This document shows positions 38,001 to 50,852 of a stretch of 64,000 nucleotides of DNA, in pieces (position 1 is the first letter of the stretch; every line of letters begins with the position of its first letter). Under the pieces are notes generated by a model. It worked only from the letters and a program-made list of their open reading frames with translations. It ran no database searches and was not told where the DNA came from. A program made the position numbers and the translations under genes. Source of the stretch: Nemophila menziesii (taxonomy: Eukaryota > Streptophyta > Magnoliopsida > Boraginales > Hydrophyllaceae). The stretch is taken from contig JARWIR010000012.1 of NCBI GenBank assembly GCA_029959085.1, positions 25,402,590-25,466,589 of the forward strand, in the 5' to 3' direction.

Positions 38001-39900
38001 ATATGAATTTGAAACTATTTATTTCTCTTCTTATCAATTCCTCGTCTCTATTGTTCTTTCCCTTTCCTCTTATCTAGTAGTGATGTAGTTCTTCCCTCCA
38101 TCCCAATCAACTCGAAAATAACCAAAAGAATTGACAGAAATTTGCCAGAATTTGAATCACCACAACTCAACTTTCACCAATATGTTAAATCTTGTACACA
38201 ATTTAATCACGACGATCAAGAGAATACTCTATATCCAAAAATACTCCACTTATTCAAACTAATAAAACCACAATTTCCAAAATAAATAAAAAGGGAGATT
38301 TAAATGATTATTACCGAATAAATTCATTAGAAATTATTGTTCTTGTCTCTTGGATGCGTCCTCTTCAACCTTCAATCTTCAAAATTTCAAGAATCTTCAA
38401 ATTTGAATTTAGGGGTTTGATTCTTTATATTTGTATGATTTAGGTATTTTCAAAATAGGTTTGATATTGTGAAGATTTTTAATGATGTGGGTATGGTAAA
38501 ATTTGCCTTGGGTGAAGAAGAAATAAAATATTTAGGAAAAGAAAATATATAAAAATAGACTAGATTTTTTTTTGGATTTTTGGGTATGTTTTGAGAAGAT
38601 TTGATGGTAAAAAAAAGTGTTTAATGGATGAAGAAAATGAGTAGGAGGAAACTTTTTGAGTTATTTTAATGGTGTGTAACGGAGGAGTAAGTTTTGGAGA
38701 AGAAGATGAAAAAATTGTCGAAGTATGTATGTGAGGAGAGTGGTCAGTTTGGACCTTTAAGTGAGATTTTTTTGACGAATTCCCGGATCAGCCGAACACC
38801 CTAAAATATGGTCCAGTTTTTTCCCGAGTCACCCGATTTGGACCATCCAGATCACCCACGTAGCTCTTGGTCGAACTATAGAAAAAAATAGTCGTGTGCC
38901 CCGGGTTGGCTGAAATCGCGTGATTTCTCCCCTTCGGTCATCTGGTCCAAGCGGATGAAAACCTGGTCGACCCGGATGACATCCACATCTCTCAACCAAA
39001 AAATAATTGTTCGGAAAAATCTGGTCTGATGCCTGGATTGGCAGATCCGAGCCAGCCGGATGGACAGTCTTCGATCACCTCGATTGTCCAGTTCGGACAG
39101 AAATTCTCCTTCACTCGTAATTGCTTGATCCTCCGGTCTAGCTAGAAAAATTTCGATACAACATCTATGTCTGGGTCGACCGGATTTTTTTTTTTGGACT
39201 GGCTGTATCACTAGGTTGGTACACCAGCACGTGTCCGGTCCGATCACATGGGGAGGGGGGTTCTTCAATTTATAATTATTTTTCCATAACTTGCTAAAAA
39301 TGATCAAAATTGGGAAAAAATTATATCCATTATTATTAGAAGCTTCACTCTCGGCCCCCTAGACTATTTGGATTCTCAACCAGGGCTCCAATTTTTCAGG
39401 AATTGCTTTTTTTTTATGTTTTACCCCTTTAGTTTCATCCCAAACCTCGACTAAAAATCACATGTGCATCAAATGACCATCCTACCATTGTCTTTATGTG
39501 TAATATACCCTAAGAAACAATTAAACTACGTAAATAAAATTACACTAAGTAATCAAAAATATAAGAAGGCGCATAAAACTATGGCTTGTCTCCCATGCAC
39601 ACTTTTGGTTAATGTCGTTAAGTTCAATGTCGCTACCTCAAGTTCATTACGCCTCTATGAGATACACCAACTATTTTTGCTTTCCATCCTCGCCTTCATG
39701 ATAAATCTTCATTCGTCACCTACTTACCATGAAGGTACGGTGCTTAGTTGAATGTTCTACCTCAACGACTCCATGAGTGTGACCTTGTTGACGATGAATG
39801 GCCCTGACCATCTCGGTCTTAGCTTCTATGATAGTTTGAGAATTTTTATTTGTATTTGAGTACACGTTGTCCCACCTCAATATTATCATGAAACTTTTAA
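38001..39900. other. No gene recognised; partly GC-richer
   Basis: A moderately GC-rich stretch at 38860-39250 has CCGGAT, GGTCGACC and GGTCCGATC-type repeats and a 143-codon minus-strand open reading without family resemblance. It could be part of an LTR of the neighbouring gypsy relic, but no LTR pair was found. Confidence 0.35.
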
Positions 39901-39959
39901 CTCTTTGAGCTCGTTCAAATACATCATTCTCTTCTCTCTTACTAACTTCTAGTCTAACT

Positions 39960-41857
39960 TCAACTACCTGATTGCCCAATATGAAACAATCTCTAACTCA
40001 AGTGGAAGGTGACAAGTTTTCCCATACAGCACCATCAAAATTTTCCTATAGTGCATCATTAAAATTTGTTGACCAATTATTTCGTGTTTGTCCCACCGTC
40101 TTCTCAAGACTTTATTTAATATATCAGTTAGAGACCTTGTCTTGTCCATTTTCCGGTGGATGATAGGTGGTGGAAACACGGTGTATCACCTTCGACTTGA
40201 GAAAAACTACTTTCAACAACCGGTTTCATGAAGTGAGTGCCTCTGTCGCTGATAAGAACATATGGAGTACCATGTGTGAAAAGATGTCTGACTTGATGAA
40301 CATGACCACGGACTTCGAAAAGTTCTTTGGTTATGCAATGACTTCAACCCACTTGGAAACATAATCAGTTGCTAGCAAAACGTACCAATTACTATGGCAT
40401 GGCATGAATGGTCCCATGAAGTCAATATCCCGTACATCACAGATCTCCACTTCTAGCCCATTGTTGAGGGGAATCTGATCCTTCTTTGAGATGTTCTTAA
40501 TGAATTTAACCTCTTACGCTGCTTCACATACTCATGCCAGTCTTTGTGAATGGTAGTACAACAGAACTCATATGAAGTACTTTTGTTGCGGTTCCATCGC
40601 CCTTGAATGACCTCCATACGGTGAGTCATGACAACTCGCAATCAATTAATGTATATATTTCTCATAAATACACCTTTGAATAATCTAATTGATACATACC
40701 TTGAATATGAATAGATCCTCCCAAAAATATTGGTTTGTACAGTGGATGAGTGTTTTCCTTTCTTGTGGATTGAATTATGTGTGATATGGTCCACTGAAAA
40801 TGAAGTTCACTATACCAGTGTGCCAAGGAGTAATACTAGCATTCATCATAAACAAATGTTCATTAGGAAATACCTTGTTGACCAAATCGGGTCCAGTGTT
40901 GACTTTGGATCCTTTAAGTCATGATAGATGATCAACAAGTATATTTTTTGTTCCCTTGGATATCTTGATCAAACTCTTGTGACAAAAGTACATTTCTACT
41001 AAGACGTGAATTTGAAACTTTATCTCATTATGTACTTGAAAGCTAAATGGTCCGTGTAATCAAAAACCTTCATTCCAAGGAGATGGAAACAAAACTAGTA
41101 GAATGCATAAACTACTGCAAGTAACTCTTTCTCAGTTACAATGTAATTCAGTTGAATTGTAGTGAATGTCTTACTTGCGTAGTACACCGTGTGGAATATA
41201 TTTTTCTTCTCTAACCCAAATCATCTCCCACAGCAAGATCACCGGCATCACATATTAGATCAAACGATAGATTTCAATCAGGAAGAGAAATAATAATCGG
41301 GTAATGATGAGCTTCTCTTTCAGTGTTAAGAACGCCTCTTCACAAGCACTGTCGAATTGGAAAGTAGATTGAAAATCAGCTTGGAGATATTTTAAAATCC
41401 TTGATGAATCAATTATAAAATCCATCGTGGCCTAAGAAACTTCTTACAGAAACTGATGGTGGTCGCATCTTGATAACCTCTATCTTTGCACGGTACACTT
41501 CTATACCTTTACTCAAAACTTTGTGCCCCAACACGATCCCTTCTTGAATTATGAAATGACGTTTTTCTCAATTCAAAACAAGGTAGGTCTCTTTGCAACC
41601 TATTAAAACCTTCTCAGAGTTATTCTTGCAATCATCAAATTCATCTCTAAACACAAAAAAGTCATCCATGAACACCTCTAAGAACTTATCAACGGTGTCC
41701 CATAAAATAATCATAATACACCTTTGAATAATCGTGAGTGCTTTATATAAGTTGAAGGTCATACGAAGATAATCAAAAGTACCTAAGGACACGTGAATAT
41801 AGTCTATGTGTTGATCGGCGTGATCCACACCAATCTGGTTATATCTTGAATATCTGA
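39960..41857 (-). pseudogene. Ty3/gypsy pol relic (RT, RNase H, integrase), Athila-like
   Basis: Minus strand, in pol order. Reverse transcriptase at 41857-41560: YSRYNQIGVDHADQHIDY, GTFDYLRMTFNLYKA, FLEVFMDDFFVF (the YxDD-type box reads FMDD) and VLIGCKETYLVLN. RNase H at about 41200-40980: YYASKTF, VTEKELLAVVYAF, VFDYTDHLAFKY. Integrase at about 40640-40340: TTIHKDWHEYVK, then [13 protein letters not shown] and [14 protein letters not shown], which covers the first two core Asp positions. The integrase C-terminal YGKTCHLPLELEIVSYWAI ends at 39964. This order is Ty3/gypsy (integrase after RNase H), and the wording is closest to the Athila lineage. Many stops and frameshifts make it dead. The RT is cut off at 41857 by an LTR-like segment. 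Confidence 0.85.
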
Positions 41858-41859
41858 TG

Positions 41860-42650
41860 TATCCTATTTTGTATAGATTAATCTATTCGATACGTCTTTT
41901 TAGGTGTTTATGGGACCTAAGTGAGAGATTTTTCCCTAATATTCGACATATTGTACTCTTTTGTCTTGTTTTGGACATATTGTTATTTATAGAGATTATG
42001 TGCCTTAATTATTGTTAAGTGTGTAGCTCTTAGGTACATGGTGGAAACAAGATACCAAGATGATAAAGATAATTCAAAAATTCAAGTCAAACCCCAAGCC
42101 AAGGCGTGAAGTGAGCTTAAAGTCACTTTGAGAAGTTAGAGCGTTTACCAAGGAAGTCTTGACGTCACATTGTTTCAGTCACCAAAATTAAATGATTAGA
42201 TCTTTGGACTTAATTCCTTTCAATTTGGATAGAGGTTGAAGTCGGTGACGTGCGAGAAGTGTCGGAAGTCAATTTGGATTTGCGATGACGAAAGTTATGC
42301 CATTTGCTTCCCCCGTTACTCGAACTTGTCCAACACTAGGTAAAAAATGGGTTGAGCTAATTTAACCCATCTAAGTGAGCCCATAAGGCCCCAAAACATT
42401 TTTATCCTAGTATATAAGTATATTTACAACTCATTATTTAGTACCACACTTTATATTACACATTTTTCTATCGGAACGCCTAGAGAAGAAAAGAAGAGAA
42501 GAAGAGAAGGGTTTTACACAAAACCCAATCATTCTTCACCATTCCAACACAAAATATGATGTCTAAAACTCGTTCTAAGTAGGTATAAGACCAGACGCTT
42601 GATGATATATCCACTCTTTTGCACCTCATGTTAAGAAGAACGGGAACATG
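41860..42650 (+). mobile_element. LTR-like segment with TATA box, adjoining the gypsy RT
   Basis: The RT homology stops abruptly at about 41857. The next ~750 bases have an LTR-like look on the plus strand: a TAGTATATAAGTATATTT promoter-like stretch at 42412-42429, an AG-rich GAAGAGAAGAAGAGAAGGG tract about 65 bases later, and no coding. No PBS or second LTR was found, so this is tentative. Confidence 0.3.
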
Positions 42651-45058
42651 CAGTAGTACTTGTGAACTACTTGTACTGGATCTTCGTGTCTAGCTCCACT
42701 ATAATTCCCATAGTTTGTGAAAAGGTTCAAGATACCCACTTCATGATTGAATCTCGTTGCCTGAATAGTAAGTGGGGAAATCCTAATTTGTTGCACGCTA
42801 AAGAGGAAGCCTTGATCTCATCTTACTTGATTAACTTGAGGGACTCGATTATCTCCATTATGATTTCCGTTTCATGTTTCACATTAATAACGGGTGGTAT
42901 GTGACCAATTGGTGTAACTCAATTATCTCCTTCGAGGTTCTCATTATGGAGACCATCTTGTCCCACTGGTAAGATCACCGGTGGTACAAGGTGGCTTAGA
43001 GAAACATGCACTAGTATTCCAACCATTGCTTCTCGTCGATTTCTTTCCTTCCCTCGCTTCTAAACAAGAACAATTGTAAAACTAATAACGAAACAATAAA
43101 ATGAAACTAAAAGAACAATTAACTAGTGAATCCTCAGAAATTGTGCCATAAACTTGTTGTCCTCCAAGGTATGATATAAAATCGACACTCAAAGGATGAA
43201 ATACGCAAGTGTATGAGTGGTCGCAAGTAATAATATATGTAAGTGAGTTCGTCTCCACAGGTATTAACAAGTTAATACATAATCTAGTTTATAACAGAGA
43301 TTCGCTGAGACTAAAAAGACTTAGAAAGTACCGGGAGGTCTAGGATATTCGAGTAGTCACATAGTGTAGGTCTTTAATCACTAGAAGGGTTTTATGGGTT
43401 CACTCGGACAAGGTCCCTAAAGTGGGAAGGTAGCCTCTATCTACTAGGTAGGAATTAGGTGGATAGTATAGTCCTGACTAACACAAAAATACCAATTCTC
43501 CTATGTCAAGAAGCGTTTGAATCATAAGTAATGGGAATATCCAGCGAATCTAAAGCTATATTCTTCTCATGTTTCATCTTATTTGCATTTTATTCAATAT
43601 ATCTCGTTAATATTCTTCCTTAAATCCCCTAGTTATATTTTTTATTATTGAAAACCATAACCCAAATCATCATTATTACTTTCATTTTTGCAACTCATCC
43701 CCAACGTGCAATTTTAAAAACACGATAATTAAGTCTATAAACCTGTAGAACGATAAAACTTTTACTGCTTTATTACTTGGAACGATTCATACACTTGCGA
43801 GGATCCTTCCCCGAATGTAATTTTTATATCATGCCTCAGAGGACAACAAAAGGCTTCACAAACCATATCACATCGGTCTTTATAATAAGTCCCATATTAT
43901 ATATTCCACATCAGAAAGGATCAGAAGTGGATCATTTGGGGGTTTTACCCCATTGCGTATGAGATCTACAATATGCAACTTTTATCACAAATTTTGCAAT
44001 CCTTTTTGGCTCAAAAGATAATTTGTTAGATTTGAGACATTCGCCATCATGAACAAACTACCCTCGGTGACATAAAAATGAGTACCCATTGTAGGTTTCT
44101 TAGTATTCTTAAACAATGAGCAAAAAACTCCAATCGAGGGATCATCGTTATAAAAAATGTATGAACAACATGTAAAAAGACAAAAAAGAATTGCCTAGAC
44201 ATTGGGAATAGGCTATCCCAGGCTCAAGCTATAGTGTTTAAGAAATTAAGTGCTAAAAGGTAAAAATGATGCCTCACCCCTAGGTAAAACCATTTATAGG
44301 TATGAGCTTAGATCTTTATGATAACCATGGCAAGACCAGTCATACATTTTTGGCATCCAACCCTCAATTTCGCTCTCAATGTGAATGAAGTTTCTCAAAT
44401 TTCTTCTAGGATAATAGGAAATTGATCATAAACACTCTCGACAAGTCCTGGTTTTGCCAACTAAAACTTTACAATGCTTAGCCTATAACTTAACTATCAT
44501 GAATTCATATATGCTGGCCAACCTATTATTTGATTCCTCTAAGTGTTCATATCCATAAAGTTGGACTCAACTACCTCGACGCTTGAAGTACCTAATTTGT
44601 TATCAACACCTTCAAAAGGACATTTTCCTTTATTTATAGTCAAATGATTGGATATATTATTTGATGATTCCTCATCTCCTCCATCAACCCTAAATATGTC
44701 AGGAACTATCATTTCATCAAAGATTTCCATCACTTGATGGGAATTCCTAACATTAACATCTGGGCTTCTTGGGCAAGAGTTAGTTAAACACTATTCTAAA
44801 TTTTCCAATAAAGAAGGATTTGCGCAAACCCCGACTTCAGTGTTATGGACCAATAGTAAAATTCCATGCGTAGTAGTGAAAGGTGGATCCAATGGTTACA
44901 TTTACTAACAAAAAAGATCAAATTTTGCTACAACATAAGGAGCTAAATTGAAAAATACCTTAACTTTGCGCTGATAATCACACTTCAGAGGAACCAGAAA
45001 TCTAATTTTCAATCACCATTGAATTGAACAATGGAAAAAGAGTTTTCTATGTCTCCTT
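42651..45058. other. Unrecognised, probably decayed retroelement DNA
   Basis: 43150-43600 (CGCAAGTGTATGAGTGGTCG, TCCACAGGTATTAAC and following) looks like the untranslated leader found next to LTRs in some plant gypsy elements; this is recognition by style, not proof. The short open readings at 42662, 43777 and 44539 have no family resemblance. Confidence 0.3.
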
Positions 45059-46500
45059 TGTTGGGATTCTATGCCTAAGACAATTACTTTCCACTTTGAT
45101 AGTGCAATATGAAAGGAAAATATTGTCATTGTGATCTAGACCATATGTATAAAGTGCACATAGTGATCATTAATAATGACAAAGTATAAATTGACATAAT
45201 GGTTAGAGTATAAGGTCTTAACGGGCAATGCATGATGGAGGTTTTCATGTCGTAGGTTGGTACCTTGTGATACTCACATCATAAATCTTCTTGACCATGT
45301 AAGCAATATTTGGCAATTCGTTTTCAAGAAGGTAATGATTGGAGATTATTATAATCTACGGTCACTGAAGTAGTTCTCTCGGTAATTATTCTCACTATAC
45401 GATCACTGAAGTAGTTATCTCCGTAATTATTCTCACTAATACATATAGATATGTACATAAAGAACTTGTATGGATCAATTTACAACTCAAAAGTGTATTG
45501 TAGCTACTGTGGATCAAATACCCTAATCTTGACCATTTACATATGTGATGAGGATGTCAAGTAGGTATATTTAGATCTACGACGTGTCCGAGCCAAACAC
45601 AATTTTATATCTCATGTATGTTGGATAAATGACTTGATCAGACACTATGTGTACATGCAAGAAAGAATATAGGAGAGATCCACTTCATGGTAGGGTTACA
45701 TTGATTAAGTAATTTAAGCAGACACTTTGGAATTATAATACTTTACCTAGAGAAGTTCAATCGTATTTCTTTGTGGAACGGTTACACAAATTTAAATATG
45801 AATAATTGACTTATCTTAGTATGAGTATTATATATGGGTAAATATATATTTTGACCCCTCGTTATATGTCTAATCATTTACCAAATTGCTAAACTGGTTT
45901 TAGCAAAACATTGGTGAAATATGAATAGTCACGGAGAATTTGATTTATTTTATTTATTATTAAAATGAACAATTAGGAAATTATTATTGTTCACTAAATA
46001 CAAGAAAATAATATTATATTTTTTATAAAATAAGATATTTCATTAATTTATAAGTCAAATATATATATCAATTATTGGACTAAAATATTATTTCATAGAA
46101 ACATTAAATGATAAATTTGTAAACAAATGATTGACTTTTATGAAATTTGAATAGAATTGGGATTTTCCAATCCAATATAACTCTTTCATAAAGTTTTATA
46201 AGTAGTAGAAGATCAATTTTTTTATCTTGTGAGATAAACAAAGGTTTACTCTCTCGCACCACCCTTTTTGGTAGAGACTCCACAAGCACGAAGAATGTGT
46301 TTTTTTTTTTGTGTTGTAATATTCTCCTAAATTTGTTTAATCTTTTTCAACAGAAGAGGAGAAAATTATAAGCATCAAGAGAAGTTAAAATAGTTGTTTG
46401 AAAAACCTTGAGGTGCAGAAGAACAGTATCACCAACTTCCCTTCTACGAGAAGACGACACACATATTTCTATGACGAGATATCCCAAGATATTTTTCTAC
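45059..46500 (+). mobile_element. Candidate LTR (copia-type, ~1.44 kb)
   Basis: It starts TGTTGGGATT, a common start of plant copia LTRs. It ends at TTTTTCTAC directly before TTGGTATGACCCG (46501-46513), which resembles the initiator-Met PBS. Between these ends the DNA is non-coding with a 41-bp tandem duplication. No second LTR or pol lies downstream, so it would be an isolated LTR plus PBS fragment. Confidence 0.4.
45361..45442. repeat. 41-bp tandem duplication
   Basis: TCACTGAAGTAGTT..GTAATTATTCTCACTA is present twice with period 41 and a few differences. Confidence 0.9.
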
Positions 46501-46780
46501 TTGGTATGACCCGTGGCTTAAAGGGCATTGCCATACTCCTTCATCTATGAGTCATTTTTATGCTAGAGTTTCCGAACTTTAAAACCCATAAACTAAAGCA
46601 TGGAACTCTAAGTCAATCACTTGGGTCATGGACATGGAAAATGCAAAATAAGTACAATTTATCCCCCTCCATTTCCTATCATAGCCTAATCAGATGATTT
46701 GGACCCATTCGGGAATATGATATATATGGATAAGTCCACGTACAATTAAGCTCTAAAATTATTAAAGCCTCTATCGGAAG
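46501..46780. other. Spacer between candidate LTR and LINE relic
   Basis: Apart from the PBS-like first 13 bases, nothing is recognised. Confidence 0.4.
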
Positions 46781-48310
46781 TCCCAATGCCAATGGTAGAA
46801 TTAGAACCCCTTCCACCCGTGTACTAGAGGTTTAGGATATGATTTGGAAGGGTACTCTACCTCTGAAACTAAAAACATTTATTTAATAAGGCATGGCCCA
46901 ATTCTCTCCACACACAACAAATTGGGTTTTGTAGGAAAATGTGTGATATATCCTGTCTACAACATATACCATCTCGTTGACGAGTCAGTTGAGCACATGT
47001 AAACTCATTGCACTTGGACTAGAGAAATCTGGCTTAAGGGTGCCCTACCTCTCAGGGATCCTTTCACCGATGATTTTTGATTTGATTGGTAGATCGTGAC
47101 CTTACATACAACTGTTATAAGAATGGCGTTAGGTCAACAGAAATAATACCTAGGATAGACTTTACTTGTTTATCTATTTGGCTGGCACGAAATTAAATTT
47201 GTTAAGGAACAGAAAAAATATAAATGGGCCTACCATTCTCATTCAACTGAATAATAACATAGATGATTTGTTTACTTACCTATTGCATGCTCTCCCCCTC
47301 CCCCTGCTACTTATGGTGATGATTCAGTTTTAACTAACATCTCTATATGGATGCTTCCTTTGCAGGATACCACTAAAATCAACATGGACCCTCATGGAAT
47401 TCTCACTAGGTTTATTGGTAAAGACCGTGGGGGATTTTCTTTTTGTGTATGTGTACAAAATAGTCGCACAACCCCTTTGACCATTTTTAAGCCGAATGTG
47501 GCCAACATGAATGCTATTTTGTTTGCCCGGTAGTCGTCTTTTGATCGCGTCACCACTGAAAGTGATGCTTTACCGGTTATCCAAGCCATCAAACTCCTAC
47601 CAACAGAGTAGACTACTGATCTATATTGATCTCGGAAGACATTCGTTTGTTGGTCAACGCAACTAGGGATGGCAACAATTCGGCTTTCTGCTAAAATATC
47701 AAAAATCATAACCATAACCCTTTACTTTATAAACCATAAACTAACAGTTTTAACCATTGGTTACACTTTTCAAAACCATAATCGTACCATCCGTTTAGGT
47801 TTTTTAAAGATTTTGCGGATTTTAACCATAACCAAACAATAACTCTATAAATATATTAAAAAAATCATAAAATAAGATCACACATATAAGAAAAAATTTC
47901 AAATTATATACAAAATTGTGTTGGTCTTTAATTAAATTAGGTATTTGTTATTTAGTTGATTAAATCTAGTTGTTGGATTTTTTGTTTTAGTATTTAATTA
48001 TAATTTTTTACCTAGATTATTATAAAATAAAAAAATATACATAGTAATAGACAGTTTTTGGTTATTGGGTTTTATTTTATCTAAAAGTATAACCTAGTAG
48101 TTTGAACCACCGGTTATACTTTTCAAAAACTATAACCTAATGGTTTAACCATGGTTATAATCGATTTGTAATTGGTTTGGTTATCATTGGGTTTGGGTTT
48201 AGGTTTTAGCCGTAACCATTGCCATCCCTAAACGCAACCTCTCAAATTCTTTTAGGTGGGTCAGGAGATCAGTGAATCATGTGATTGATGGGTAGATAAA
48301 AGTATTGTGG
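46781..48310 (+). pseudogene. LINE 3' region relic (zf-RVT, RNase H), split by a hAT MITE
   Basis: Plus-strand frames give a zinc-knuckle-like region VDESVEHM-stop-THCTWTREIWLKGALPL (about 46977-47053). Next comes a linker with WHEIKFVKEQKK-like text, and then the RNase H start TKINMDPHG (47371-47397), where the first catalytic Asp is conserved. ESDALPVIQAIK follows at about 47560-47595. The final RNase H block NSFRWVRRSVNHVID lies at 48245-48289, after a 567-bp MITE. With the MITE and one TSD removed, the two halves read on in one frame across the join. Stops and shifts show that the LINE was already decaying. Confidence 0.75.
47664..48230. mobile_element. hAT-type MITE with perfect 8-bp TSD
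   Basis: The terminal inverted repeats are TAGGGATGGCAA and TTGCCATCCCTA. The flanks AACGCAAC (47656-47663 and 48231-48238) are identical. An 8-bp TSD and a GGGATGGCAA end define a small hAT element. Inside, AACCATAACC and GGTTATAATC-type repeats face each other, so it can fold back. It sits in the RNase H of a LINE relic. Confidence 0.95.
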
Positions 48311-49237
48311 TGTCTTATTTACCGTTTAATAAGTGAAATTTTTTATGTTTTTGAATTTTGTTTTGTTTTGTTTTCCGATCTTACCCCTTCGCGAGTGAGA
48401 TAATAGTTCTTTTTATATATGAGACTACATATTTTAGGGGAAAAGAATAGTTTGTAAATGATGATAAAAAATGATAAAATTAATTTTTATTGTTTATAAA
48501 AATTGATGGATATATGAATTTATCGAAATTTATCTCTAAAAGGTTTATGAGATTTTATTTATCATCATATACTGTAAACATTGGTGGATATGTTTTCTTT
48601 AAATAGTGATTGATTATTGTTTATGAAAATCAAATCCATCAGACCTTTTTATGATAAATTATCCAGTTAATCTTTTGTGTGCAAATCCGTTTATAATATT
48701 TAGGTATCTGTCACCAACTCAACACAATCTTGTTTGTCAACTTTAGATGAAATGTGGAGAATTATTTAATGTGTTCTTATCGATATGACTTAGGCAAAGA
48801 CTAAAGTACTGAATAGAAGATGGTATGAAAAAAACAATTAACCAAGATAGATAGCCAAACATCATACTAACTTCTAGAGCATTTAGACTTCTTTGACTAG
48901 TATACATCTCTGATGTCAAAATGTTACCCAAATCAACAATCCAACTGCTCAAAATTTATGTTTGTTTGGCACTATGTTGCAATTGATAATCATAATAAAC
49001 TAATAAATTATATTTCAAATGGTAAATCAATTGTATGATTGATCAAATTTACTTGTATAAACTTTATAGTAAAGAATCCATAAGTAGAAGAAATACTTTC
49101 TATTAATAAAATACCCAAAAATCTTAATTAATTCCCGAAGGCTAGCTTCTAAATTAAGTAAGTGAAATAACCGATTTGAACCCGTCCTATCTCTCTTAAC
49201 AAAAAAAAATACAGGTGAACAATATTCAACTACTACA
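48311..49237. other. AT-rich spacer
   Basis: Around 48460-48680, GATAAA, TTTATGA and CATAAA-type motifs recur in both orientations, but no clear element ends are visible. No gene. Confidence 0.45.
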
Positions 49238-49246
49238 TAAATAATA

Positions 49247-49652
49247 GGGAAAATTCCCCCATGGATATCCACTGTTTTGCGATTTCGGAAAATAAGTACT
49301 TAAATTTACAAAAGTGACAAACAGATACCCAAAATTTTGTTTTTTGCCTTCCCTTAGTACCTGAAATGAAGTTTGGCGTTAAATGGTACGTGACGATAAA
49401 TAACACAAGGGTCCTGTTTACAGATAAAGAACGTTGAGTACATATTTGTCCACTTTTGTAAACTTGGGTACCTCATTTTGGAAGGAAAAGGTAGTCATCC
49501 TTGATAGTGATATTTAACGGCAAATTTCACGGCGGGTAGTACTAATGGAAGGCAAAAAAATAGAACTTTGGGTACCTGATTGTCACTTTTGTAAACTTGG
49601 ATACTTATTTGTCAAAATTTGAAACAATGGGTATCCACGGATAAATTTTCCC
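49247..49652. mobile_element. Mutator-like MITE with perfect 9-bp TSD
   Basis: The ends GGGAAAATTCCCCC and AAATTTTCCC are followed inward by long inverted arms (GGATATCCACTGTTT against AAACAATGGGTATCC). The TSD TAAATAATA is at 49238-49246 and 49653-49661. Length is 406 bp. It shares its subterminal text (ACTTTTGTAAACTTGG, CGGCAAATTTCACGG) with the MITE at 61413-61806. Confidence 0.92.
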
Positions 49653-49685
49653 TAAATAATATTGATACGATTACAAATAGTGGGA

Positions 49686-50039
49686 TTAATATTTTACAGT
49701 TTGTTTGCCAAAGGATGCAATTATATGTAGGCAATCATTATTCACTATAACTCTCGTGTCTTTCAATTCTAGAGCTAATAAACAAGTTTTGAGAATGTCT
49801 AGAGTTTCATCTCCCGAAAGCGAGTTTGCTGCAATGCCCCACGCTTTGCAATCCAGCATTTTCCTAGAAGAGTCCCTAGCCACATAAGAAATAGATTTTA
49901 ATTTATCTTCCATAGCTATATCACAATTTATTTTTATAACAATAATAGGGGGAGGTGACCACTTCCCTTTGGTGTTATCCATATAATTATGTGTTAGGTC
50001 GTCGATGTATCGAAACATAACAAGGACATTTAAATTCAT
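49686..50039 (-). pseudogene. LINE RNase H fragment
   Basis: The minus-strand 117-codon frame shows KWSPPPIIVIKINCDIAM (first catalytic Asp in the family's KxNxD context). A VARDSSRKML segment and NNDCLHIIASF (in place of ESDC..V) follow. The catalytic Glu motif reads SGDETLDILKTCL. These are RNase H domains of plant LINE ORF2. The C-terminal part with the fourth acidic residue is missing because the frame ends at 49686. No poly(A) tail or TSD was found. Confidence 0.7.
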
Positions 50040-50852
50040 ACCTTAACCTGTAATTATTAATGGCTAACATGAAAATAATGGCTAACATGAAAATACAAAA
50101 GAATATAGTTATACTTTGTATATAGATAGCTTGTGTAATTTTTAAATAAAATTAAGTAATGTACATATCAGTGGGATGATGGTGTGGATGAAGTGTAAAG
50201 AATTAACAAAGTCGCAATTCGTGTCATTAACGTTGACAACCATACTTTATCAAACAATCTATTGTTGATTACCACTAAGTGAAATTGTGTGCAGTGATTT
50301 ATCAAATCCAATATAATATTCTAACTTAAAGAATTGAATGGCTGCAATCTTACTATAGAATAAAGTTATGTCAATCTTATATCTATATCCAGTTAACAAA
50401 AAAGATAATAATGAATAACAATTAATTATAACACAAATCTTACCTAACATAGTCTTATAATAAAACTGTACATAATAAAAAATATTCAATAATTTTATTT
50501 TTCTAATTCAAAAAATAAAGGATTACCTAGCAAAAAACTAATTAACCTTCAATGGAGTTTCACGGATAACAGTTTGATTACAACTTGTCTGGTAATCTTG
50601 AATTGTATGTGTTGAAACTAATGAAACAAATAAATGATACAAAGAACTCTGCTAATAAGCTTCTTACTATAAGCTATCTCTTTTGGGCCTATGTGAATCA
50701 TCTTGACTGGTCTAGCCTAGGATGGACTCTCCACGCTCATTTGGGTTGGGCTAAGGAAAACTTTAGGTGTGACCTCGGTAACCTTGGGATGGTATTAAGA
50801 CTATTTCATAAAATAAAAAAATTATAAATGGGGGAATAATTGGGGTACCAAT
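50040..50852. other. Intergenic DNA, nothing recognised
   Basis: Short open readings on both strands have no family resemblance. Confidence 0.45.

Noticed and set aside
38876..39307. 143-codon minus-strand frame in a GC-richer region
   Set aside because: No domain recognised, atypical composition and no gene signals. More likely part of an LTR or a decayed repeat.
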